From assembly GCA_963631655.1 (NCBI GenBank), contig CAVGRR010000001.1, positions 1 through 64,000 on the forward strand: a DNA stretch of 64,000 nucleotides, written 5' to 3'. The translations under genes and the position numbers were made by a program. The DNA comes from Methanomethylophilus sp963631655. Lineage in GTDB: Archaea; Thermoplasmatota; Thermoplasmata; Methanomassiliicoccales; Methanomethylophilaceae. Positions 1 through 8,692 of the stretch are shown piece after piece; the first letter of the stretch is position 1; each line of letters begins with the position of its first letter. The notes beneath the pieces are model-generated. The model ran no database searches and was not told where the DNA came from. It worked only from the letters and a program-made list of their open reading frames with translations.

Positions 1-51
1 AATATTTACAGAAAATCTTTCAAAACGGAGATGGTAATATTTACAGAAAAT
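1..51. repeat. 16-bp direct repeat upstream of surface protein
   Basis: The 16-mer AATATTTACAGAAAAT occurs at 1-16 and again at 36-51, ending 5 bases before the start codon of the surface protein gene. The 35-bp spacing and AT-richness suggest a promoter or regulator site, but no TATA box can be separated from the repeat itself. Confidence 0.5.
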
Positions 52-56
52 TAACA

Positions 57-2027
57 ATGAACGGTTCTTTGAAGTTTAGGACCGTTCTGATGATCATGGC
101 TGTCATCGCATCTGCGATGACAGTACTGTTTGTTCTCCATGCAGAGACCGATAGTTCCTCTGCGGAAGTCGTGGAGAGCGGATGGTGCGGACCGGATGCT
201 TCATATTGCATCTATTCGGACGGCATCCTGCAGATAAACGGGTCCGGTGAGATGTACAGCTACGAATATGTACATGCACCGTGGTACGAGTATCGCGACG
301 ATATCACGAAGATCGTCATCAGCGACAACATCACTCAGCTCGGATCCTGGGCGTTCGTGGGCCTGAAACACGTCACGGAACTCATCATTCCCATTTCCCT
401 CAACAGTGTGGTATCCGACCTATATCCCGCATTCGCAGGCTGTTACAACATCGAAAAGATCAATTTCACTTATGGAACGAACGGATGCGGATACAACTAT
501 GCCGCCTACAGCGGTTTTGATTCCTGGTACCAGAACACCCCCTGGTATCAGAGCAGAGATGTTCTGAAGGATATCAGCTTCGCATACTGGACCGAATATA
601 TCGGATCTGACACCTTCCGCGAGCTGAACATCACTTCTCTTGTGATCCCCGATACGGTAGGTTCGTTGGGAAACCACTGCTTCTACAACTGCACGAAACT
701 CACTGATTTGACCATTCCTGTGAGTCTCAATCCCGTCGGCAATAAGACCTATCCCGCATTTGACGGCTGTTATGCCGTTCAGAATTTCTTATTCACTTAT
801 GGCAACGGAGTTCCGTATGATTATACCAATTGGCATGATGTAGATACGGATATGCTGAATCGGACTCCGTGGATGCTGAATCCCAGTGTTGTAAAAAACA
901 TAACAATTGCATCGAATATCGTTGACTTGGGAGAATATATGTTTTACCAGTGTAACATCGGGAGCCTTGTAGTTCCGATCTCAATCAGTTGTTGGTATAA
1001 TTTTTATAATCATGACTATGACATTTACGATTACCCCTCACTTAAAAGCGTGCACTTTACCCCGGGAGGATTGCGCGGTTATTCACACGATACAGCAATA
1101 CAGTGCCCCTGGAATCTTGCCGTCAATCTCGAAACAATCACTTTTGATGAAGGTATCACACACATCGGATCGTATTATTTCTACAATTGCAAAGCGAACA
1201 CGATCATTTTCCCGGGGACTTTGCATGATTTCGGTGACGATGTGTTCAATTACTGTAAGGTTAAAAATATGGTATTCCCTATCAATACCAATTTCGGTAC
1301 AGATGATGCGAGATATCTTTGCGATAAGATGTCCGGATTGGAAAAGGTCACCTTCATCCGTGGTTCCGGCACTGATGGAGGGATCGGATATAATTTCACA
1401 GATAACTCGGACAACAGCAGCTATCTGTACACCCCATGGTATGTCTGCAGGAGTTCTCTGAAGGAGATCGTGTTCGAGGACGGTATCACATACATCGGAG
1501 CGAATGCGTTCCGTGATCTGAACATCACCTCACTTGTGATCCCGAACAGCGTGAAATCCTTGGGAGAACGCGCATTCTGCAACTGTGACAAACTGATCTT
1601 TCTCACGATCCCGATCACATTGGATTGCGCCGGTACCGGGCGGTATTCCGCAATAGATCAATGCAATTCGATCAACACATTGAGATTCACCGCCGGAACC
1701 GACGGTGTCGGAGTGGATTACAATGACGGTGCTCCGTTCTGGTGCAACCCGTTCCATAAACCCAGTCTCATCATTTTTGACGGCGGGATCAGATACATCG
1801 GGAACCAGGCCTTTGCAGGATACACTTTCATCGGCTCCGACGGAGAGGTCCTGCAGCCCACCGCAGAATGCCTGAGCGGGCATGTCTTTGAGAAAAGGGC
1901 CGGTGTGATGTGCCAGACCGATGCTCTGTTTAATGGGAACCTGGAAGATCTTACATCTGCCTGTCCTGCAGGATCTGAGGTCAAAGCAGATCTCCAGGAA
2001 CTCTGTTACGTGATAGGCAGGTACTGA
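57..2027 (+). CDS. BspA-like leucine-rich-repeat secreted surface protein
   Basis: A 656-residue exported protein. It opens with a signal peptide (basic start, hydrophobic stretch about residues 8-28, then a Ser/Ala-rich cleavage region). The rest repeats a module of the BspA/TpLRR type: 'YIG..AF..L.ITSLVIP', 'LG..CF.NC.KL..LTIP.SL', with aromatic-rich inserts. Modules of about 90-100 residues recur at least four times. No C-terminal transmembrane anchor is visible. Such proteins in host-associated microbes are thought to mediate surface contact; the specific ligand is unknown. The gene stands alone and ends at a strong hairpin. Confidence 0.8.
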   Translation: MNGSLKFRTVLMIMAVIASAMTVLFVLHAETDSSSAEVVESGWCGPDASYCIYSDGILQINGSGEMYSYEYVHAPWYEYRDDITKIVISDNITQLGSWAFVGLKHVTELIIPISLNSVVSDLYPAFAGCYNIEKINFTYGTNGCGYNYAAYSGFDSWYQNTPWYQSRDVLKDISFAYWTEYIGSDTFRELNITSLVIPDTVGSLGNHCFYNCTKLTDLTIPVSLNPVGNKTYPAFDGCYAVQNFLFTYGNGVPYDYTNWHDVDTDMLNRTPWMLNPSVVKNITIASNIVDLGEYMFYQCNIGSLVVPISISCWYNFYNHDYDIYDYPSLKSVHFTPGGLRGYSHDTAIQCPWNLAVNLETITFDEGITHIGSYYFYNCKANTIIFPGTLHDFGDDVFNYCKVKNMVFPINTNFGTDDARYLCDKMSGLEKVTFIRGSGTDGGIGYNFTDNSDNSSYLYTPWYVCRSSLKEIVFEDGITYIGANAFRDLNITSLVIPNSVKSLGERAFCNCDKLIFLTIPITLDCAGTGRYSAIDQCNSINTLRFTAGTDGVGVDYNDGAPFWCNPFHKPSLIIFDGGIRYIGNQAFAGYTFIGSDGEVLQPTAECLSGHVFEKRAGVMCQTDALFNGNLEDLTSACPAGSEVKADLQELCYVIGRY

Positions 2028-2042
2028 AATCCGAATGAAATA

Positions 2043-2083
2043 GCCAGCGGGCATAATACCCGCTGGCATGCAGAGGTGTTTTT
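2043..2083 (+). terminator. hairpin terminator after surface protein gene
   Basis: A perfect 9-bp stem (GCCAGCGGG at 2043-2051 and CCCGCTGGC at 2059-2067) with a 7-nt loop lies 16 nt after the stop codon and is followed by a T-rich stretch (about 2079-2085). Confidence 0.7.
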
Positions 2084-2125
2084 CTTCGGAGCTTGAATCA
2101 TTCAAAACAATCTCAAATCGCATAC

Positions 2126-2177
2126 TTTATTATATATCGGGTTGACATAATGTGTGTTATGTGCTAACAATTAGCAC
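2126..2177 (+). promoter_or_regulatory. symporter promoter with two adjacent inverted repeats
   Basis: A TATA-like element (TTTATTATATAT, 2126-2137) is followed by two inverted repeats: ACATAA..TTATGT (2145-2162) and GTGCTAA-CAA-TTAGCAC (2161-2177). The second falls where transcription should start, a typical place for an archaeal repressor operator. No dedicated regulator gene is next to it. Confidence 0.55.
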
Positions 2178-2189
2178 GGGATTGATGGA

Positions 2190-2315
2190 ATGACTTTCTT
2201 CGGACTTACAAACCTTTGGATAATCGCATCCTATGTCGGATGTTTCCTTACTGTGATCGCCTGCTGCTGGGTCGGTTTCAGGGCAAAGAACCTCAGCGAG
2301 GACAGTGACGAGTGA
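2190..2315 (+). CDS. small symporter accessory membrane protein (41 aa)
   Basis: A 41-codon gene immediately upstream of the symporter; its TGA overlaps the symporter ATG (TGATG). The product has one hydrophobic segment (about residues 8-31, ending with CCWVGF) and a short charged tail (RAKNLSEDSDE), so it should be a single-pass membrane peptide. Small single-span proteins encoded directly before SSS-family transporters are known in methanogens and annotated as symporter small accessory proteins; the assignment rests on size, topology and position. Stop-start coupling suggests co-translation. Confidence 0.65.
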   Translation: MTFFGLTNLWIIASYVGCFLTVIACCWVGFRAKNLSEDSDE

Positions 2316-3943
2316 TGGGCGGCGTATCTCTGCCAATCTTCAGCGTAATGCTGGTAATCTTCGCGGTCGTCACGGTTCTTCTGGGTTATTTCGGTTATAA
2401 GAACACGAAGGGAAATTCGGATTTTCTGCTCGGACGCAGCAAGACCAATCCCCTGATCATCGGACTTTCCTACGGTGCCACCTTCCTTTCCGCATCTGCG
2501 GTCATCGGATTCGGCGGTCAGGCCGCCACCCACGGACTCACGGTCATGTGGCTGTGTTTCCTCAACCTGTTCGTAGGTCTTTTCGTCGCATTCCTCGTCT
2601 TCGGTCCCCGCACCCGCCGCATCGGAAAAAAGCTGGGTGCCCAGACCTTCGCGGACCTTCTGGGAAAGATGTATCATTCCAAAGGTATCCGTGCCTTTAC
2701 AGCCATTCTGATTATCGTGATGATGCCTATCTACTGTGCCGCCGTCCTGAAAGGCGGTGTGAATTCGGTAGCAGTCATCACCGGACTCACCGATTACTAC
2801 GATGCCATTCTTGTGATCCTTTCGATCATCGTCGGCGTCTATGTCGTGTACGGAGGTATCATCGCCGTCATGTACAACGACGCCCTTCAGGCCGGGGTCA
2901 TGTTCGCCGGAATGGTCGTCATCTTTGCCGTCACCGGACTGGAACTGGGCGGATTCACCCACGGATTCGAACAGCTCACCTCCATGTGGGAGGACGGCAT
3001 TGCCACCATATCTCCCGGGACCATGGACGGTTTCAACGGATGGACCAATGTAGCCAGTTTCGGTTCCAGCGAATGGATGCTGGTCGTCACCACCTTCCTC
3101 ATGGGAGTGGGACTCGGCGTCCTGACCCAGCCTCAGCTCATTGTCAGGTTCATGTCCGCCAAGGACGACAAGATGCTCAACAGGTCTCTCATCATCGGCA
3201 GCATTTTCATGCTTGTGATCGTCGGGTCCGCATACACCTGCGGTGCCCTCAGCAACGTGTTCTTCTTCAACGAACACGGGCAGACCGCTTCGCAGTATGT
3301 GACAATGGGTACCGATTTCATCATCCCCCAGTTCATCCTCGAACTGTTCGACGGATACTTCGGAGGGGACTTCTTCGTATGTCTGTTCCTGCTGAGCCTC
3401 GTATGTGCCAGCATATCAACTATTAGTGCTCTGATGCACACCATCGGGGCCGCCGGAGGTTACGATCTCTACACCCTTGCGGAGAACAAGAGGAAGAGGC
3501 GTGAGGCCGATTCGGGCAATGTCCGTGTCAACAGGATCGTCACCGCCGTGATGATGGTCATGGTCGTCATCTACTGTTACATCATGCCCAACGACATCAT
3601 CGCCAAGGCGACATCTCTTTTCATGGGAATCACTGCAGCCGCCCTGCTGCCCAGTTTCGTCCACGGACTCTACACCAAGGGAAGGCCCGACAAGGTCGCT
3701 GCCATCTGGAGTATTTCTGTGGGTACTGTGGCATACCTGTTCTGGGCTCTTTTCATCAACAAATCGATGTCCGTCTTCCTGCCGATCTGCAAATGGATCA
3801 CCGGAAACGCGGTGCTCTTCGACAGCAACATCTCCTTCTGCGACCCGCTGATCGTTTCGATGCCGCTTTCGATCATCGTCTTCGCAGTGGTCCTGCTCAT
3901 CGGAAAGAAGAAGAACAACAGCGCAGCTCCTGCCGCCGAATGA
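2315..3943 (+). CDS. sodium:solute symporter (SSS family)
   Basis: A 542-residue integral membrane protein with about 13 hydrophobic segments, including the family-typical 'GATFLSASAVIGFGGQA' and 'YGGIIAVMYNDALQAGVM' stretches. SSS proteins couple inward Na+ to uptake of a sugar, amino acid, vitamin or carboxylate. The substrate cannot be read from the sequence. It is co-transcribed with the 41-aa partner, and its ATG (preceded in frame by a GTG at 2312) overlaps that gene's stop. The C-terminus ends in a short Lys/Asn/Ala tail. Confidence 0.85.
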   Translation: MGGVSLPIFSVMLVIFAVVTVLLGYFGYKNTKGNSDFLLGRSKTNPLIIGLSYGATFLSASAVIGFGGQAATHGLTVMWLCFLNLFVGLFVAFLVFGPRTRRIGKKLGAQTFADLLGKMYHSKGIRAFTAILIIVMMPIYCAAVLKGGVNSVAVITGLTDYYDAILVILSIIVGVYVVYGGIIAVMYNDALQAGVMFAGMVVIFAVTGLELGGFTHGFEQLTSMWEDGIATISPGTMDGFNGWTNVASFGSSEWMLVVTTFLMGVGLGVLTQPQLIVRFMSAKDDKMLNRSLIIGSIFMLVIVGSAYTCGALSNVFFFNEHGQTASQYVTMGTDFIIPQFILELFDGYFGGDFFVCLFLLSLVCASISTISALMHTIGAAGGYDLYTLAENKRKRREADSGNVRVNRIVTAVMMVMVVIYCYIMPNDIIAKATSLFMGITAAALLPSFVHGLYTKGRPDKVAAIWSISVGTVAYLFWALFINKSMSVFLPICKWITGNAVLFDSNISFCDPLIVSMPLSIIVFAVVLLIGKKKNNSAAPAAE

Positions 3944-3957
3944 AACTGCAAGAGGAT

Positions 3958-4269
3958 TCAGTGCCGGTTGTCTGTCGAAAGACGGCTGGCATCCGGATCC
4001 TCATTTTCTTTCCTTTTTGCCTTTTCCTGGGTCTTCTGATATTCCTCGTAGGAAAGGGGGACAGGCTCTTCGCATACAGAGGTACCCTTTATGATGCCGC
4101 GGATACCCATACCTATGACCGTGAATCCCGCCACGACGAAGATCAGTCCGAACAGCGGGACCGGGAACGGGGCCCCCAGGTCGAACGCCATGTACATCCA
4201 GAAAATGGCGAAGCCTGAGAAGACGATCCCGAAGAGGATCATGAAGATATTGCGGAAGCTGAAGTCCAT
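3958..4269 (-). CDS. small two-span membrane protein
   Basis: 103 residues with two hydrophobic segments (about residues 7-28 and 36-58), then a soluble, highly charged tail of about 45 residues rich in Glu and Lys ('EEYQKTQEKAKRKENED'). I do not recognise a family. It lies convergent to the symporter, with 14 bp between the stops, and transcribes away from purC. Confidence 0.6.
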   Translation of the reverse strand: MDFSFRNIFMILFGIVFSGFAIFWMYMAFDLGAPFPVPLFGLIFVVAGFTVIGMGIRGIIKGTSVCEEPVPLSYEEYQKTQEKAKRKENEDPDASRLSTDNRH

Positions 4270-4398
4270 ATGCAGGTTATCATCGGATGTCTCGGTATAT
4301 CTTAGTTTTGCAGGCTTCAGACCGATAGGTTCTCAATGACCCAGCACTCCGAAATAGCATTTCCTTGAATGATCTTAACGGGTTTTCAGAAAAGCATA

Positions 4399-4411
4399 GA
4401 ATTTATAAGAG
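4399..4411 (+). promoter_or_regulatory. TATA box of purC
   Basis: AATTTATAAG-type element about 25 nt before the purC ATG at 4429; the spacing implies a leaderless or nearly leaderless mRNA. Confidence 0.5.
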
Positions 4412-4428
4412 CCTGTCAATGACCGATT

Positions 4429-5331
4429 ATGCAACACATCATGACTGGAAAGGTCAAAGAGGTCTACGCGATCGATGACAACACTCTCGAGTTCGCCTAC
4501 ACCGACCACATTTCCGTTTTCGACAAGATCATCCCCTCCATGGTCCCCCACAAGGGAGAGACCCTCTGCAGGACCGCAAAATACTGGTTCGGAATCCTCA
4601 ACAAGAACGGTATCCGCAACCACTTCCTCTCCGAGCCCTCCAAAGACAGGATGGATGTCGAGAGGGTGCAGGTCATCCGCGACTACTCCAAGATCAACAA
4701 CACCACCACCAACTACCTCATCCCCCTCGAGGTCATCTGCAGGTACTACGCCGCAGGATCCCTCCTCGACAGGCTGAAGAGCGGAAAGGTGAAGCCCGAG
4801 GACCTCGGTTTCGAGCCCGGACACGAAGTGAAGCGCGGCGAGAAACTGCCCAGGCCTTTCGTCGAGTGCACCACCAAACTGGAAGCCACCGACATGAACC
4901 TCACCGATGAGGAGGCCAAGAAGATGGCCGGACTCACCGATGCCGAGTACCAGACCATCGTCGACACCGTTCTCAGGATCGACAAGATTATGGCGGACGA
5001 GGTCTCCAAGAGGGGACTCATCCACGTCGACGGAAAGAAAGAGTTCGGATACGACAAACAGAGGAAGCTCATGGTCGTCGACACCTTCGGTACCCTCGAC
5101 GAGGACCGCTGGTGGGACGCTGAGGAGTACGCCAAAGGAAACATCGTGGAACTCTCCAAGGAATTCGTCAGGCAGTACTACCGTGAGACCGGTTACCACA
5201 AGGCACTCTACGACGCACGTGAGAAGGGCCTTCCGGAACCCGACATACCTGCTCTTCCTCAGGACATCATCGACAGGGTAAGCAAGCTCTACGTCGACAT
5301 GTACGAGAGGATCACCGGGGAGAAGTTCTGA
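4429..5331 (+). CDS. purC: phosphoribosylaminoimidazole-succinocarboxamide synthase
   Basis: SAICAR synthase of purine synthesis: joins CAIR and aspartate with ATP. The 300-residue protein has the N-terminal KxKEVY-type motif (GKVKEVYAID), the SVFDKIIPSMVPHKG stretch, and the C-terminal DTFGTLDEDR segment. It belongs to the longer (about 300 aa) form rather than the roughly 240-aa bacterial form. A second ATG four codons on (4441) is an alternative start. The phosphatase gene begins directly after its stop, so the two are probably one transcript. Confidence 0.9.
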   Translation: MQHIMTGKVKEVYAIDDNTLEFAYTDHISVFDKIIPSMVPHKGETLCRTAKYWFGILNKNGIRNHFLSEPSKDRMDVERVQVIRDYSKINNTTTNYLIPLEVICRYYAAGSLLDRLKSGKVKPEDLGFEPGHEVKRGEKLPRPFVECTTKLEATDMNLTDEEAKKMAGLTDAEYQTIVDTVLRIDKIMADEVSKRGLIHVDGKKEFGYDKQRKLMVVDTFGTLDEDRWWDAEEYAKGNIVELSKEFVRQYYRETGYHKALYDAREKGLPEPDIPALPQDIIDRVSKLYVDMYERITGEKF

Positions 5332-5332
5332 T

Positions 5333-5782
5333 TTGCAGAAGATCCTCTTCATCTGCTACGGCAACATGTGCCGCAGCCCGATGGCCGAGTTCGTGATGAG
5401 GCACCTGGTGGACTCCGCAGGGAGAAGCAGGGATTTCATTATCGACTCGGCCGGGGTCGGTTACAACATTGCGGGCGAACTCATGGCACGCGAGGACATG
5501 GCGACCATGGACGCCCACGGTGTGCCTTACAAGAGGCACATCTCCCGTCAGTTCGAGCCCGGGGACTATGATTCGTTCGATTACATCATAGCCATGGACT
5601 CGGACAATTACGATACCCTGATGGACCTTTCTGACAATGACCCAGACGGCAAGATCTCGATGATGCTGTCGTATGTCGGAGAGGACCGTGACGTGGATGA
5701 TCCATACTATACGGGCGACTACGAGAAGGCCTATCAGGACATCCGTGCGGGATGCGAGGCACTTCTGAAAACACTTATCTGA
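5333..5782 (+). CDS. low-molecular-weight protein-tyrosine-phosphatase family protein
   Basis: 149 residues with the LMW-PTP signature near the N-terminus (C8-YGNMC-R14-S, i.e. CX5RS) and a C-terminal DDP motif (DVDDPYYTGDY) supplying the general acid. The family hydrolyses phosphotyrosine or, in arsenate-reductase relatives, reduces arsenate; the DPYY tail favours phosphatase. Translation would begin at a TTG one base after the purC stop; no ATG fits, because the catalytic Cys sits at residue 8. Co-transcription with purC is likely. The physiological substrate is unknown. Confidence 0.8.
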   Translation: MQKILFICYGNMCRSPMAEFVMRHLVDSAGRSRDFIIDSAGVGYNIAGELMAREDMATMDAHGVPYKRHISRQFEPGDYDSFDYIIAMDSDNYDTLMDLSDNDPDGKISMMLSYVGEDRDVDDPYYTGDYEKAYQDIRAGCEALLKTLI

Positions 5783-5832
5783 ACACGGTTCCGATCTGAA
5801 AACCGACGGTCGGACCGTTCATTTTTCTTTGG

Positions 5833-6267
5833 TCACTGAACGGTGACCACGTTCTTTGCGCGTCCGAGGAGACATCTGGCCTTCTCTTTGACGACACCGA
5901 CCTTCACCTTTTCTTCTTCAGGGATTCCGTCGGGGTTGCATTGGTGGTAATGTTCGCATCCGGGCTGTCCGCAGTTCGCATGGAAGAATGTGATCAGGGA
6001 CCCGTCGATGGCGTATTTCTTGTCGACGCAGACGATCCTGTCCGTTTTGACGACCTCCGCGACACGGACCTGTCCTTCCGTAAGGAAACATTCATGGGTG
6101 ACAGGCCTTACTGAAACGATCTCGTATTTCCTGCCTTTCTCAAGATTCAGACACAATTTGCTGAATTTACAGTCGGTGCATTCGATCTGTTCGCCCATGA
6201 AGATGAACGATTTTCCCACTTCGGCATCCTCTTCGGCGACCATGGTCAGAACGGAATCAGCCATCAT
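5833..6267 (-). CDS. UPF0179 family protein
   Basis: A 144-residue protein matching the archaeal UPF0179 family: Cys pairs 'ECTDCKFSKLC' and later 'CGQPGCEHYHQC' suggest a metal site, followed by a basic C-terminus. The family has no proven function. Its ATG overlaps the TGA of egsA (ATGA), so the two are translationally coupled in one operon; this pairing may hint at a link with lipid or translation physiology, but that is inference. Confidence 0.85.
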   Translation of the reverse strand: MMADSVLTMVAEEDAEVGKSFIFMGEQIECTDCKFSKLCLNLEKGRKYEIVSVRPVTHECFLTEGQVRVAEVVKTDRIVCVDKKYAIDGSLITFFHANCGQPGCEHYHQCNPDGIPEEEKVKVGVVKEKARCLLGRAKNVVTVQ

Positions 6268-7328
6268 ATCACCCCGGTGGTCTTGGCCACGTTGTATGCT
6301 GCGTTGCGGGTGAGTCCCTCGTCACCGAGGATGGTGAACCTGTCCTTCCTGATCTTGTTGGCCATGAACAGGGCGTCGATGATCTCCTCCTCGGTCATGT
6401 TCAGTTCGGATGCTGTCGTCGGAGCGCCGATCTGCTTCAAGGCATCCCTTATCTGTTTCCAGTTCGCGCCCTGAAGGTAGAGCATCATGATCGAACCGAC
6501 CCCGCACTGTTCTCCGTGCATGGCCCTTCCGGGACAGAGCTGGTCGAGGGCGTGGGAGAACATATGTTCGGAACCGCTGGTGGGACGGGAGCTGCCTGCG
6601 ACGCACATGGAGGTTCCGGATGCGACGGCGGGTTTTAGGACATGCCATACGCTCTCTTCGAATCCGGGTCTGATGTTCGGTGCGTTGTGGAGAATGGTCT
6701 CCGCAGCATACTTCGAAAGGGCGTATGCGGAGGTGCTGAACGGTTCGTCCTTGATCTTCCTCGCAAAGTCCCAGTCGTTCAGGGATGAGAAGTTGGAAAG
6801 GACGTCGGCACATCCCGAGGCGAGGTAACGGTAGGGTGCCTTGACGATGATCTCGGTATCTGCGATCAGTGCGATAGGAGGCACCGCCTGAATGGAATTG
6901 TTGCCTGTCTGGCACTTCAGAGATGCACGGTCAGAACAGATACCGTCGTGTGCGACGGAGGTGGGAATGCTGATGAACGGGATGCCGGACTCTTTGGACA
7001 CGATCTTACCGATATCGATCTTGCTTCCGCCGCCGATGGACAGGATGAATTTGGCATCGGCCTTCTTCACGGCCTCGAGGCAGTCCTTTATGTTCTCCTC
7101 GGTGGTGTTCCCCGTACATATAGTGGACATGCTGAATCCCGCATCGTTGCAAAGGTCCCTCACCTTGTCTCCGGCCGCCTCACCGGTGTTTTTGCCGGTG
7201 ATGATGAGACCTTCGTGCCCGAAAAGGAGGCTTTTGCAGATGTCTGGGGTCTGATTGATGACCCCGTGGCCCATTATGGTGGTGCGGGGGAACACCATCG
7301 CTTTGACCTTTGTGAATTCTTCTGACAT
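6264..7328 (-). CDS. egsA: sn-glycerol-1-phosphate dehydrogenase
   Basis: Makes the archaeal lipid backbone sn-glycerol-1-phosphate from dihydroxyacetone phosphate with NAD(P)H. The 354-residue protein has the dinucleotide motif GGGSKIDIGK, the SNFSSLNDW stretch supplying an Asp metal ligand, and His ligands in SGSEHMFSHAL and MHGEQCGVG; all expected Zn ligands are present. This gene is a firm archaeal marker. A TATA-like element (about 7352-7362 on this strand) lies about 25-35 nt upstream of the ATG. Confidence 0.93.
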   Translation of the reverse strand: MSEEFTKVKAMVFPRTTIMGHGVINQTPDICKSLLFGHEGLIITGKNTGEAAGDKVRDLCNDAGFSMSTICTGNTTEENIKDCLEAVKKADAKFILSIGGGSKIDIGKIVSKESGIPFISIPTSVAHDGICSDRASLKCQTGNNSIQAVPPIALIADTEIIVKAPYRYLASGCADVLSNFSSLNDWDFARKIKDEPFSTSAYALSKYAAETILHNAPNIRPGFEESVWHVLKPAVASGTSMCVAGSSRPTSGSEHMFSHALDQLCPGRAMHGEQCGVGSIMMLYLQGANWKQIRDALKQIGAPTTASELNMTEEEIIDALFMANKIRKDRFTILGDEGLTRNAAYNVAKTTGVI

Positions 7329-7468
7329 GTCCTTATCTTGGGCAATAATGCGTTGAACGTATATAGTAACAATGAACGGTTATCCCCATCTGGGACTGTT
7401 GGATTTGATTTCAGAGATGTCATAACGGAAGGGTATCGGTTTTATCTCTGTTGTCCGATAAGGGGGTC

Positions 7469-7978
7469 ATGAAGGCTCTGATCGTCTGCGGAAGCGGGAA
7501 TACAACAGGTAACACATACCGTATGTGCCAGGTGTTCGAAGCGATATTCCAGCAGAGCGACTGGGACGTCAGGATTGCCGATCTGACGGAGTATGACATC
7601 CTCGATTATGTCGGCGAAAAAGAGTACGATGACGACATGGAACAGTTCTACAGCGAGATGGAGACCACAGACCTTCTGGTGTTCGCCACCCCCATACGTT
7701 TCAACGGCTGTTCGTCCATACTGAAAAGGTTCATCGACCGTCTGAACCCGTATTGGAATGCGTCACGTCCGCATCCCACCTCCGCCTGCGGTCTTTTATG
7801 TGGCGGAAGTCCCGAATGTGAGTTCTCTCATGCCCGTTCGGAGATGGTCTCCGTATCGAACACCGTCGGGATGAAGTGGCTCGGGGCACTGTGCATCCCC
7901 GGTACCGACAAAGAGGAAATGGACGATTCCAAAGTGGCGAAGTTCGCTCTCGACCTTCTCGGATTCATTGAACGTTGA
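7469..7978 (+). CDS. NAD(P)H-dependent flavin oxidoreductase (flavodoxin-fold)
   Basis: About 169 residues from the ATG at 7469; an in-frame TTG at 7451 is possible but less likely. It opens with a flavodoxin-like beta strand and phosphate loop (ALIVCGSGNTTGNTYRM). 'VFATPIRFNGCSSILKRFIDR' matches the FMN reductase/NADPH-quinone reductase fold. It probably binds FMN and reduces flavin, quinone or an iron protein. A TATA-like stretch (GGTTTTATC, about 7438-7446) lies about 25 nt before the ATG. Its end overlaps the convergent downstream gene by 14 bp. Confidence 0.75.
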   Translation: MKALIVCGSGNTTGNTYRMCQVFEAIFQQSDWDVRIADLTEYDILDYVGEKEYDDDMEQFYSEMETTDLLVFATPIRFNGCSSILKRFIDRLNPYWNASRPHPTSACGLLCGGSPECEFSHARSEMVSVSNTVGMKWLGALCIPGTDKEEMDDSKVAKFALDLLGFIER

Positions 7979-8585
7979 GCGGATAGACATCCTCCGCGAG
8001 GATCCTCGCATTGTCGCCGATCTGACGTCTGGGACTGTATGAGATCAGCCCTCCGCAGATGTCCATCAGGCTGTCCCATTTATCATCTGAGACAGAACCG
8101 TCGAGGTCTGCGACCATGATGTTGACGAATCCTTCGGAAAGCAGGTCGGATACCTCTTTTTCAAGATCGGTACATTTTCTTCTTGCATCTCCGGTCATCA
8201 GCAGCGGGATGCAGTTGTCCGAGATCTCGAGGATCTTCCCGAATTCAGAACTGCTGCGGACATCTTCGCAGGGGAAGACGACCTTGTCCGCGTTTCCCAG
8301 AAAAGCATCGAAGACGTCGTCGGCACGGTTCAGAGATTCAATGACCCAGAGTTCGTTTCCGGGGGTCTTGCAGTACTCCATGAACGAGGGGTTGAACGTC
8401 CTTTTGTTGAGACTTACTGCATCAGCCACGAAGACCTTTCCACGTTCCTTTTTCGACTTCAGCGTATCGAGGCCGACCGCCGGGACCAGGTCCGAAACAG
8501 AGATCTTTCCTGAGCACAGAGTGGGTTTTCCCGCGTACAGTTTGCGTTCTTCGATGACGGAATAAATGAGTGGAATCGTCCGCAT
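7965..8585 (-). CDS. uncharacterised protein, possibly HisA/HisF-like TIM barrel
   Basis: 206 residues from the ATG at 8585 (a longer start at 8630 would lie upstream of the predicted transcription start). The start 'MRTIPLIYSVIEERKLYAG' and alternating strand-helix pattern ('KVVFPCEDV', 'CIPLLMTGD', 'VNIMVADLDGSV') resemble the divergent HisA/HisF-related proteins of methanogens, but the phosphate-binding loops are not convincing. I treat this as weak similarity. It is convergent with the flavin oxidoreductase gene. Confidence 0.6.
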   Translation of the reverse strand: MRTIPLIYSVIEERKLYAGKPTLCSGKISVSDLVPAVGLDTLKSKKERGKVFVADAVSLNKRTFNPSFMEYCKTPGNELWVIESLNRADDVFDAFLGNADKVVFPCEDVRSSSEFGKILEISDNCIPLLMTGDARRKCTDLEKEVSDLLSEGFVNIMVADLDGSVSDDKWDSLMDICGGLISYSPRRQIGDNARILAEDVYPLNVQ

Positions 8586-8637
8586 GTAGGTCAAAACTCC
8601 CGTGTCACATCGTTCGATGTGATTCCGCATATCAAGA

Positions 8638-8683
8638 TAAAGATAAAAGTTTGAGGAGGGCGGATCGCTCCGCCGCTGCCTCA
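8638..8683 (-). terminator. long hairpin terminator, minus strand
   Basis: Two-part stem: outer TGAGG (8652-8656)/CCTCA (8679-8683), inner GGCGGA (8659-8664)/TCCGCC (8669-8674). On the minus strand it is followed by a T-rich run (complement of 8638-8650). It ends transcription of the membrane protein gene at 8693-9178. Confidence 0.65.
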
Positions 8684-8692
8684 GAGAAGGTT

